43,614 nucleotides of DNA, taken from positions 1 through 43,614 of the forward strand of contig JAAVBS010000004.1 in assembly GCA_014802725.1 (NCBI GenBank). The letters run 5' to 3'. The position numbers and the translations under genes were made by a program. A model generated the notes under the pieces. That model saw nothing but the letters and a program-made list of their open reading frames with translations, made no database searches and was not told where the DNA came from. How positions within the stretch are numbered: the first letter of the stretch is position 1; every line of letters starts with the position of its first letter. Below are positions 35,897-43,614 of this stretch, one piece after another. The stretch comes from a bacterium (GTDB lineage: Bacteria > Bacteroidota > Bacteroidia > Bacteroidales > P3).

Positions 35897-36885
35897 TGCG
35901 GAAAGTAGCGGTTATCGGCAGCGGTTCCTGGGCCACGGCCATCGTGAAAATCCTCCTCAACAACCTGGAGGAGGTGCATTGGTGGGTGCGTGAACCGGAA
36001 ATCAAGCGGAGTTTGGAGACGAACGGCGTTAACGCGCTGTATCTCTCCGGGCTGGAATTCCCCAAGGAGCGTCTGCGTGTGAGCCACGACCTGGCGGCCG
36101 TGGTGGAAGCCGTGGAAGCGGTCGTGCTCGTGGTGCCGTCGGCCTTTGTCGAAGACACGTTGCAGGTGTTGCCGGATACGGCTTGGGCGGGCAAGAAAGT
36201 CTGCTCGGCCACCAAGGGCATCATTCCGCAGACCAACCAGGTGGTGGGCGAGTATCTGCGCGACCGTTGGCATATCGCCGAAGGCGACATGGCCGTTATC
36301 AGCGGTCCGTCGCATGCCGAAGAGGTGGCCTTGGGCCGGTTGACGTATCTGACGGCGGCTTCGGTCAACGAAGACACGGCCAAGTATTTCGCCGACCTGT
36401 TCGCGTGCCGTTACGTCCACGTCCGTTTGAGCGACGACGTTTACGGCATCGAATACGCGGCCGTCATCAAAAACGTCTATGCGTTGGCCGTCGGCATCGC
36501 CAAGGGTTTGGGCTACGGCGACAATTTCGTGGCCGTGCTCGTGGCCAATGCCGTGGAGGAAATGAACATCTTCCTCAAGGAAGTCCATCACATCCACCGC
36601 AACTTAGCCTCGGCGCCCTATATCGGCGACCTGCTCGTTACGTCCTATTCCCAGTTCAGCCGCAACCGCACGTTCGGCAACATGATAGGGCAGGGCTATT
36701 CCGTGCGTTCGGCCATCTTGGAAATGAAGATGGTGGCCGAGGGCTATTATGCGAGCCGTTGCGTACACGACATCAAACGCGCCATGCCGATCGCCATGCC
36801 GATACTGGAAGCGGTGCACGACATCCTTTACGAAAACAAAAAGGCCGCGACCGTGTTCGCCGCCTTGGAACCTAAATTGAAATAA
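35896..36885 (+). CDS. gpsA: NAD(P)H-dependent glycerol-3-phosphate dehydrogenase
   Basis: MRKVAVIGSGSWATAIVKILLNN, VISGPSHAEEVALG, AAVIKNVYALAVGIAKGLGYGDN; TAATG overlap with the upstream gene. Confidence 0.95.
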   Translation: MRKVAVIGSGSWATAIVKILLNNLEEVHWWVREPEIKRSLETNGVNALYLSGLEFPKERLRVSHDLAAVVEAVEAVVLVVPSAFVEDTLQVLPDTAWAGKKVCSATKGIIPQTNQVVGEYLRDRWHIAEGDMAVISGPSHAEEVALGRLTYLTAASVNEDTAKYFADLFACRYVHVRLSDDVYGIEYAAVIKNVYALAVGIAKGLGYGDNFVAVLVANAVEEMNIFLKEVHHIHRNLASAPYIGDLLVTSYSQFSRNRTFGNMIGQGYSVRSAILEMKMVAEGYYASRCVHDIKRAMPIAMPILEAVHDILYENKKAATVFAALEPKLK

Positions 36886-36907
36886 ATTATAAAAACCCTA
36901 ATAAATC

Positions 36908-39900
36908 ATGGCAAAAGAAAAGAAATTCATGACCTGTGACGGGAATGAAGCCGCCGCACACGTCGCTTCAATGTTCAGCGAAGTGGCGGCCATTTACCCC
37001 ATCACGCCGTCTTCGCCCATGGCGGAGCATATCGACGATTGGGCTGCGGCCGGTCGTGTGAATATGTTCGGCGACAAAGTCCGCGTATTGGAAATGCAGT
37101 CCGAAGCGGGTGCGGCCGGTGCCGTACACGGTTCGTTGCAGGCCGGTGCGTTGACCACAACCTACACCGCCTCGCAGGGCTTGTTGTTGATGATCCCGAA
37201 CATGTACAAAATCGCGGGTGAGTTGTTGCCCGGCGTATTCCATGTAACGGCGCGTACGATTGCCGCCCATGCGCTCTCCATCTTCGGCGACCACTCCGAT
37301 ATTTACGCCACGCGTCAGACCGGTTTCGCATTCCTCGCGTCGGGTTCGGTGCAGGAAGTTATGGATTTGGCCGGAGTAGCGCACTTGGCCGCCATCAAGG
37401 GCCGCGTGCCGTTCTGCCATTTCTTCGACGGTTTCCGCACCTCGCACGAAATCCAGAAAATCGAAGCCATCGATATGGAAGACCTCAAAGGACTGGTCGA
37501 TATGAAGGCCCTGCAAGGCTTCCGCGACCGTGCGCTCAATCCCGAACATCCGGTTACGAAAGGCACGGCGCAGAACCCCGACGTTTTCTTCCAGGCGCGT
37601 GAAGCCTGCAACCCGTATTACGATGCCGTTCCCGACATCGTGAACGAATACATGAAGGAAATTACCAAAATCACGGGTCGTGAATACAAGCCGTTCACGT
37701 ACTACGGTGCGCCCGATGCCGAAAACATCGTCATCGCGATGGGTTCCGTTACCGAAACCTTGCGCGAAACCGTCGATTACCTGCGCGCCAAAGGCGAAAA
37801 GGTCGGCGTTATTTCGGTTCACCTCTACCGTCCGTTCTCGCCCAAATACCTGTTGGACGTAATGCCCAAGAGCGTAAAGCGCATCTGCGTGCTCGACCGC
37901 ACGAAAGAACCCGGTGCCACGGGCGACCCGCTCTATCTCGATGTGGTTGAGGTTATGAGCCACTGCGACAACCGCCCGCTCATCGTCGGCGGCCGCTACG
38001 GTTTGAGCTCCAAAGACACGACGCCGGCTCAGATGGTGTCGGTGTTCGAAAACCTCAAGGCCAAGGAACCGAAGAACCAGTTTACGGTCGGCATCGTGGA
38101 CGACGTTACGTTCCGCTCGTTGCCCGTTCTGCCCGAAATCGACATCGCGCCGGAAGGTACGTTCGCGGCCAAGTTCTATGGCCTGGGCGCCGACGGTACC
38201 GTGGGGGCCAACAAGAACTCGATCAAGATTATCGGTAATACGACCGAAAAATATTGCCAGGCTTATTTTGCCTACGACAGCAAGAAATCCGGCGGTTTTA
38301 CGTGCTCGCACCTGCGTTTCGGCGACCGTCTGATCCGTGCGCCTTACCTGGTCACCACGCCCGACTTCGTGGCCTGCCACGTGGCTTCCTACATCTTCAA
38401 ATACCCGGTGTTGCGCGGTTTGAAGAAAGGCGGCACCTTCCTGTTGAACTCGTGGTGGGACGTTGAGGAAACGAAGCGTCAGCTGCCGAACGAGATGAAG
38501 AAGTTCATGGCCGAAAACGACATCAAGTTCTACATCATCAACGCCACGCGCATTGCCGAGGAAATAGGCCTGGGCAACCGCACGAACACGATCCTGCAGT
38601 CGGCCTTCTTCAAGATTTCCGGCGTTATCCCTTACGAACTCGCCGTTAAGGAAATGAAGAAAGCCATCGACAAGTCTTACGGCAAGAAGGGCGAGAACAT
38701 CGTCAAGATGAACTACGCCGCCGTGGATCGTGGCGCCGAATACGAACAGGTGGCCATCGACCCCGCTTGGAAGAACCTGCCCGCCGACGATAAGATGGGC
38801 AACCATGGTGGTAACCGTCCCGAATTCATCACGAAGGTGGTGGATATGATCAACGACCAGAAGGGTGACGACCTGCCCGTAAGCGCGTTCCGTGGCCGTG
38901 AAGACGGTACGTTCCCCTGCGGCACGTCCAAATACGAAAAACGCGGTATCGCTTCGCACGTGCCGGCTTGGGACGCCACGAAGTGTATCCAGTGTAACCA
39001 GTGCTCCTATGTCTGCCCGCACGCCGCCATCCGTCCGTTCGTTATGGATGCGGCCGAGGTAGCGGCTCTGCCCGCCGGTACGCCGACGGCCAAGGCCAAC
39101 GGCAAGGAATTCGAAGGCATGCAGTTCCGTATGCAGGTCAGCGTTTTGGATTGTACGGGTTGCGGCAACTGCGCCGACATCTGCCCGGCCAAGGAAAAGG
39201 CCCTGACGATGCAGCCGTTGCTCGACCAAATGGTCGAAGCCGACCGTTGGGAACACATGGTCAAGAACGTCAAATCGAAAGCCCACCTCGTAGATGTAAC
39301 CAAGAGCGTCAAGAACAGCCAGTTTGCCCAGCCGTTGTTCGAATTCTCCGGCGCGTGCGGCGGTTGCGGTGAAACGCCGTATATCAAGCTCATCACGCAG
39401 CTGTTCGGCGACCGCATGATGGTGGCCAACGCCACGGGTTGTTCGTCCATTTACGGCGGTTCGTGCCCCTCTATGCCTTATACCTGCAACGAGAACGGCT
39501 TGGGACCGGCGTGGGCCAACTCCCTGTTTGAAGACAACGCCGAATTCGGTTTGGGTATGGCCACGGGCGTGCGCAAGATGCGCGATCGTATTGCCCAGAC
39601 GATGCAGGAAGCCATGGCCGACGCCAATACGCCGGCCGATTTGAAGGTCCTGTTCCAGTCGTGGCTCGACAACCGTGAAGACGGCGAAAAGACCAAGGAA
39701 ATCGCGGCCACGTTGAAACCGATTTTGGCCAAGAACGCCGACAAATGCCCGTATTGCGCCAAGCTGCACGCTTTGGAACAATACCTGATCAAGAAGTCGC
39801 AGTGGATATTCGGCGGCGACGGCTGGGGCTACGATATCGGCTACGGCGGTTTGGATCACGTTTTGGCTTCGGGCGAAGACGTCAACGTATTGGTGGTGGA

Positions 39901-40456
39901 TACCGAAGTATATTCCAATACCGGCGGTCAGGCCTCCAAGTCCACGCCGCTCGGCGCCATCGCCAAGTTTGCGGCGGCCGGCAAGCGTATCCGCAAGAAG
40001 GATTTGGGCGCCATTGCCATGACCTACGGCTATGTATATGTAGCGCAGGTGGCCATGGGCAGCGGCCAGAACCAATACCTCAAAGCCTTGAAGGAAGCCG
40101 AAGCCTACCACGGACCTTCGTTGATCATCGCCTATGCGCCCTGTATCAACCACGGTCTGAAGGCCGGTATGGGCAAGACGCAGAACGAAGCCAAACGCGC
40201 CGTAGAATGCGGCTACTGGCATCTGTGGCGTTTCAACCCGGCCTTGGAAGCCGAAGGCAAAAATCCGTTCTCGCTCGACAGCAAGGAACCGGATTGGAGC
40301 AAGTTCCAGGCTTTCATCGACGGCGAAGTACGTTACAACTCGCTCAAGAAGATGTTCCCGGCCGAAGCCGAAGAACTCTTCAAGGCCGCACAGGAAAACG
40401 CGCTGTGGCGTTACAAGCAGTACCGCCGCTTCGCCTCCATGGATTGGGGCTTGTAA
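36908..40456 (+). CDS. nifJ: Pyruvate:ferredoxin (flavodoxin) oxidoreductase
   Basis: 1182 aa; YPITPSSPMAEHIDDWAA; ferredoxin motifs CIQCNQCSYVCPH and CTGCGNCADICP; GDGWGYDIGYGGLDHVLASGEDVNVLVVDTEVYSNTGGQ. Confidence 0.98.
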   Translation: MAKEKKFMTCDGNEAAAHVASMFSEVAAIYPITPSSPMAEHIDDWAAAGRVNMFGDKVRVLEMQSEAGAAGAVHGSLQAGALTTTYTASQGLLLMIPNMYKIAGELLPGVFHVTARTIAAHALSIFGDHSDIYATRQTGFAFLASGSVQEVMDLAGVAHLAAIKGRVPFCHFFDGFRTSHEIQKIEAIDMEDLKGLVDMKALQGFRDRALNPEHPVTKGTAQNPDVFFQAREACNPYYDAVPDIVNEYMKEITKITGREYKPFTYYGAPDAENIVIAMGSVTETLRETVDYLRAKGEKVGVISVHLYRPFSPKYLLDVMPKSVKRICVLDRTKEPGATGDPLYLDVVEVMSHCDNRPLIVGGRYGLSSKDTTPAQMVSVFENLKAKEPKNQFTVGIVDDVTFRSLPVLPEIDIAPEGTFAAKFYGLGADGTVGANKNSIKIIGNTTEKYCQAYFAYDSKKSGGFTCSHLRFGDRLIRAPYLVTTPDFVACHVASYIFKYPVLRGLKKGGTFLLNSWWDVEETKRQLPNEMKKFMAENDIKFYIINATRIAEEIGLGNRTNTILQSAFFKISGVIPYELAVKEMKKAIDKSYGKKGENIVKMNYAAVDRGAEYEQVAIDPAWKNLPADDKMGNHGGNRPEFITKVVDMINDQKGDDLPVSAFRGREDGTFPCGTSKYEKRGIASHVPAWDATKCIQCNQCSYVCPHAAIRPFVMDAAEVAALPAGTPTAKANGKEFEGMQFRMQVSVLDCTGCGNCADICPAKEKALTMQPLLDQMVEADRWEHMVKNVKSKAHLVDVTKSVKNSQFAQPLFEFSGACGGCGETPYIKLITQLFGDRMMVANATGCSSIYGGSCPSMPYTCNENGLGPAWANSLFEDNAEFGLGMATGVRKMRDRIAQTMQEAMADANTPADLKVLFQSWLDNREDGEKTKEIAATLKPILAKNADKCPYCAKLHALEQYLIKKSQWIFGGDGWGYDIGYGGLDHVLASGEDVNVLVVDTEVYSNTGGQASKSTPLGAIAKFAAAGKRIRKKDLGAIAMTYGYVYVAQVAMGSGQNQYLKALKEAEAYHGPSLIIAYAPCINHGLKAGMGKTQNEAKRAVECGYWHLWRFNPALEAEGKNPFSLDSKEPDWSKFQAFIDGEVRYNSLKKMFPAEAEELFKAAQENALWRYKQYRRFASMDWGL

Positions 40457-40477
40457 GCGGTTTTTGCATGAACCGTA

Positions 40478-40506
40478 AAGGGCGCCCGAACGGGCGCCCT
40501 TTTTTG
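40478..40506 (+). terminator. Rho-independent terminator after nifJ
   Basis: aagggcgccc-gaac-gggcgccctt perfect stem followed by tttt. Confidence 0.92.
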
Positions 40507-40525
40507 TTTCCCGTCACAGATTCGT

Positions 40526-40533
40526 TATATTTG
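40526..40533 (+). promoter_or_regulatory. Putative -7 element upstream of the second metallopeptidase lipoprotein
   Basis: TATATTTG, 23 bp upstream of the likely ATG at 40556. Confidence 0.5.
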
Positions 40534-40555
40534 TAAGTTTAAAATGAATGCGGTT

Positions 40556-42601
40556 ATGAAATATTGGCATTGGTGTCTGGCGGCGGGTTTGCTGCTGATG
40601 TTTGCCTGCGGGCGGCAGGACAAAACGGGCGGTTCCATCGTTTCGGAACGGACGGTAGGGGAAACGGTCAGCGGTTTGGTGGCGCAGGCGCCGGGAATGG
40701 ATAGTGCGCTCATTGCCAAGGGAGTAGCGCAGGCGGCGGCTTTGTGGCGTGCGGAAGACGGCACGGAAGCGGAATTCGCGGCCTTTGTGCAGACACATTT
40801 GGCCTGTACGCCCGAGGCCAAGCGGCAACTGTTTGAAACGCTTTCCGAGGCTTTGGAAGTATTGTACGGCACGGCCAACCAAATTACGGTCCGTTTGCAA
40901 AAATCCCTGCAATTGGCCGGGCCGGAACCCGCTGCCATCGACTATATGTTGGGCGAATACAGCCCGGACGCCCACCTGTCGGACGATTTGTTCGCCAACA
41001 AGATCGCGTTTTCGACCATTCTCAATTTTCCGTTCTATACGTTGGCGGAAAAGAACGCGCTCGGCGCGGACTGGAGCCGCTTGGAATGGGCCTACGCACG
41101 CTTGGGCGACGTGTTCACGACACGCATACCGGCTGAGGTCAGCAGCAACTACGCCAAGGCTTTGTCCGCTGCCGAAAACTATATCGCGGGCTACAACATC
41201 ATGATGGGGCGGTTGCAAACCGACGACGGCCGCCGCCTGTTTCCCGAAGACATGGTGCTGTTGGCGCATTGGAACCTGCGCGACGAACTCAAGTCCAATT
41301 ATGCCGACGTGCCCGATGCGCACGAAAAACAGGAAATGATATATAAGGTGATGGAACGCATCGTGGATCAGACGATACCTAAAGCCGTTATCAACGATGC
41401 CGCCTATACGTGGGAACCCTATTCAAACAAGACGTACCGCAACGGAGAGGCGGTGACCTTGGCGGCCGAGGGGGATGAACGCTATGTATATATCCTCAAC
41501 ACGTTTCATGCGGAACAGCGGATAGACGCCTTTTCGCCGGCCCTGCCCACGGGGATTGCGCGTAATTTTGAGAAAAGCATGGAGGTTTCGGCCGACGAAA
41601 TCGAAAAACTGTTTGTCGGTTTGCTCTCATCGCCCGAGGTAAAACGCGTGGCGGCCTTGATAAAGGAACGGCTTGGCCGGGATTTGCGACCCTACGATAT
41701 TTGGTACGACGGCTTCAAGAGCCGTTCGGCCATGCCCGAAGACCGGCTTACCGACCTGACCCGCGCAAAATATCCCGATGCGGCCGCCTTTGCCGCCGAT
41801 ATACCGCGTATGTTGCAAAGTCTCGGCTTTTCGGCCGGGGATGCCCGTTATCTGGCCGATCGCATCGTGGTGGAGAACGCACGCGGTTCGGGGCACGCCT
41901 GGGGGGCGCAGGGCCGTTGGGAGCCGGCGCGTCTGCGTACGCGCATAGGCGATAAGGGTATGGACTACAAGGGCTACAACATTGCCGTGCATGAGTTCGG
42001 CCACAATGTGGAGCAGACGCTCGACCTCTACGACATCGACCATTATATGCTTACCGGCGTGCCAAACACGGCCTTTACGGAAGCCCTGGCCTTTATCTTC
42101 CAAAAGCGCGACTTGCAGTTGCTCGGCTACGAATACCGTATGGACGACAACACGACACTCGATATATTTTGGGGAACCTACGAAATCATGGGCGTTTCGC
42201 TCGTGGATATGTACACGTGGCAGTGGCTCTACGCGCATCCCAAAGCCACGGCCGCCCAGTTGCGCGATGCCGTGGTGGCCATTGCCAAAGACGTATGGAA
42301 CCGCTATTACGAGCCGGTGCTCGGCACGCACGACTCGCCGCTGTTGGCCGTGTATTCGCATATGGTGAACGTGCCGATGTACCTGCCGAATTACCCGTTC
42401 GGGCATATCGTCGAATACCAGTTGGAAGATTACTTGGCCACGTTGCCGAACCGGCAGGCGTTCGCCACGGCCATACGGCGGATATACACGCTCGGCCGGC
42501 TTACGCCGCAGCAGTGGATGCGGCAGGCCGTAGGATCGGAAGTCAGTGTAACCCCCTTGCTCGAGGCGGTAAGCCGGATTATGGACAAGGCCGGAAAGTG
42601 A
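40556..42601 (+). CDS. Zinc metallopeptidase-like lipoprotein (HEFGHN family)
   Basis: Lipobox LLLMFACGRQ; HEFGHNVEQTLDLYDIDHYML...TEALAFIFQ gluzincin-like arrangement. Track ORF opens at 40544. Confidence 0.72.
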   Translation: MKYWHWCLAAGLLLMFACGRQDKTGGSIVSERTVGETVSGLVAQAPGMDSALIAKGVAQAAALWRAEDGTEAEFAAFVQTHLACTPEAKRQLFETLSEALEVLYGTANQITVRLQKSLQLAGPEPAAIDYMLGEYSPDAHLSDDLFANKIAFSTILNFPFYTLAEKNALGADWSRLEWAYARLGDVFTTRIPAEVSSNYAKALSAAENYIAGYNIMMGRLQTDDGRRLFPEDMVLLAHWNLRDELKSNYADVPDAHEKQEMIYKVMERIVDQTIPKAVINDAAYTWEPYSNKTYRNGEAVTLAAEGDERYVYILNTFHAEQRIDAFSPALPTGIARNFEKSMEVSADEIEKLFVGLLSSPEVKRVAALIKERLGRDLRPYDIWYDGFKSRSAMPEDRLTDLTRAKYPDAAAFAADIPRMLQSLGFSAGDARYLADRIVVENARGSGHAWGAQGRWEPARLRTRIGDKGMDYKGYNIAVHEFGHNVEQTLDLYDIDHYMLTGVPNTAFTEALAFIFQKRDLQLLGYEYRMDDNTTLDIFWGTYEIMGVSLVDMYTWQWLYAHPKATAAQLRDAVVAIAKDVWNRYYEPVLGTHDSPLLAVYSHMVNVPMYLPNYPFGHIVEYQLEDYLATLPNRQAFATAIRRIYTLGRLTPQQWMRQAVGSEVSVTPLLEAVSRIMDKAGK

Positions 42602-42623
42602 AACGGATAAAACAACAGGATAT

Positions 42624-43076
42624 ATGAGCCTTTTTGATCAGATTGGCGAAGACATCAAGAAAGCGATGTTGGCCAAGGAAACGGTAAAACTGGAAGCCCT
42701 GCGCGGCGTGAAGAAAGAATTTTTGGAAGCCAAGACCTCCAAGGAATGCAACGGCGAACTGACCGATGAAAAAGCCCTGCAGATTATCCAAAAGATGATT
42801 AAGCAGCGCAAGGAGTCGGCCGCCGTTTATCAGGAACAGGGACGTGCCGATTTGGCCGAACGCGAGTTGGCCGAAGTGGCCGCGATAGAACCCTACCTGC
42901 CGGCGCAGATGAGCGCGGAGGAACTGGCGGCCGTGGTGGCGGAACTCGTGCGCGAAAGCGGCGCGACGTCCATCAAGGACATGGGCAAGGTCATGGGCTT
43001 GGCCACCAAGAAACTGGCGGGCAAGGCCGATGGCAAGACGATTTCGGAAGCCGTTAAAAAAGCCTTGGGATGCTAA
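42624..43076 (+). CDS. yqeY: GatB/YqeY domain-containing protein
   Basis: DIKKAMLAKETVKLEALRGVKKEFLEAKT; IEPYLPAQMSAEEL; KDMGKVMGLATKKLAGKADGKTISEAVKKAL. Confidence 0.93.
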   Translation: MSLFDQIGEDIKKAMLAKETVKLEALRGVKKEFLEAKTSKECNGELTDEKALQIIQKMIKQRKESAAVYQEQGRADLAERELAEVAAIEPYLPAQMSAEELAAVVAELVRESGATSIKDMGKVMGLATKKLAGKADGKTISEAVKKALGC

Positions 43077-43614
43077 GACGCTACGAAGCCTGTGAAGTTG
43101 CCGTCGGCAACCTGCGCATAGGCGGGCGGCAACCGGTTGTGATTCAGTCGATGACGAACACCGACACGTTGGACGTGCGCGCCACCGTGGAGCAAATCAA
43201 GCGGCTGGTGGAAGCGGGTTGCGCGCTCGTGCGCGTGACGACGCCGGCTTTCAAGCACGTGGAGGCTTTGGCGGCCATCAAGGAGACGCTCCACAAGGAA
43301 GGCTGCCCCGTGCCATTGGTCGCCGACGTGCATTTTTTGCCGGAAGTGGCCGTGCAGGCCGCGCGTATTGTGGAAAAGGTGCGCATCAACCCCGGCAATT
43401 ACGTGGATAAGCCAACGGGGCAGGCTACGTTTACGGCGGCCGACCACGAAGCCGCGCGGCGGCGTATGGCCGAACGCTTGGGGCCGCTGTTGGAAGTCTG
43501 CCGCGCGAACGGCACGGCCATACGGTTGGGCGTTAACCACGGCTCGCTGTCGGAACGGATGCTGAAGAGCGCGCCCGACGTGCCGCAGGCCATGGTGGCC
43601 TCGGCCATGGAGTT
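43070..43614 (+). CDS. ispG: 4-hydroxy-3-methylbut-2-enyl diphosphate synthase IspG (GcpE), 3' truncated by the window
   Basis: MLRRYEACEVAVGNLRIGGRQPVVIQSMTNTDTLDVRATVEQIKRLVEAGCALVRVTT; VADVHFLP, VRINPGNYVD, RLGVNHGSLSERM; 7-bp overlap with yqeY. Confidence 0.95.
   Translation, partial: MLRRYEACEVAVGNLRIGGRQPVVIQSMTNTDTLDVRATVEQIKRLVEAGCALVRVTTPAFKHVEALAAIKETLHKEGCPVPLVADVHFLPEVAVQAARIVEKVRINPGNYVDKPTGQATFTAADHEAARRRMAERLGPLLEVCRANGTAIRLGVNHGSLSERMLKSAPDVPQAMVASAME

Noticed and set aside
36968-40222. 1084-aa minus-strand ORF antisense to nifJ
   Set aside because: The sense strand is an unmistakable PFOR. The antisense opening follows from avoidance of TTA/CTA/TCA codons in GC-rich coding sequence, and its translation has no recognisable domain.
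1-43614. Search by eye for CRISPR arrays, transposases, integrases, phage genes, toxin-antitoxin pairs or tRNA clusters
   Set aside because: None could be supported; gene content is chromosomal housekeeping with conserved operon structure.

Overview
The window is a GC-rich Bacteroidales-like chromosomal segment with dense, mostly ordinary housekeeping content. From left to right: (i) the 3' end of a gene encoding a T9SS-type C-terminal sorting domain. (ii) A minus-strand operon glsA-glsB-alpha/beta hydrolase-engB. (iii) fhs. (iv) An almost complete division/cell-wall (dcw) cluster mraZ-rsmH-ftsL-ftsI-murE-mraY-[murD position]-ftsW-murG-murC-ftsQ-ftsA-ftsZ. (v) Type IX secretion genes porV-(ispF)-porP/sprF-gldJ. 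(vi) A U32 peptidase and a large Ig-like lipoprotein. (vii) A minus-strand small lipoprotein-mrdA(PBP2)-rodA. (viii) A LuxE-like acyltransferase, an M49-like metallopeptidase lipoprotein, gpsA, nifJ (PFOR), a second metallopeptidase lipoprotein, yqeY and the start of ispG. No tRNA, rRNA, CRISPR, transposon or phage feature was seen. The most unusual observation is that the murD slot between mraY and ftsW holds a clean 182-aa ORF. It aligns only with the extreme end of the central domain plus the C-terminal domain of MurD. The UDP-binding and P-loop domains are missing and the C-terminal ligase motifs are substituted, yet it keeps its own SD-like sequence, start codon and operon position. Secondary observations are a 10-bp-phased TGGGA-like array before mraZ, a heptapeptide-repeat FtsZ linker, a low-complexity insertion in a lipoprotein, and repeated TAnnTTTG promoter-like motifs. 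All family calls come from reading the translations by eye; no database search was run.
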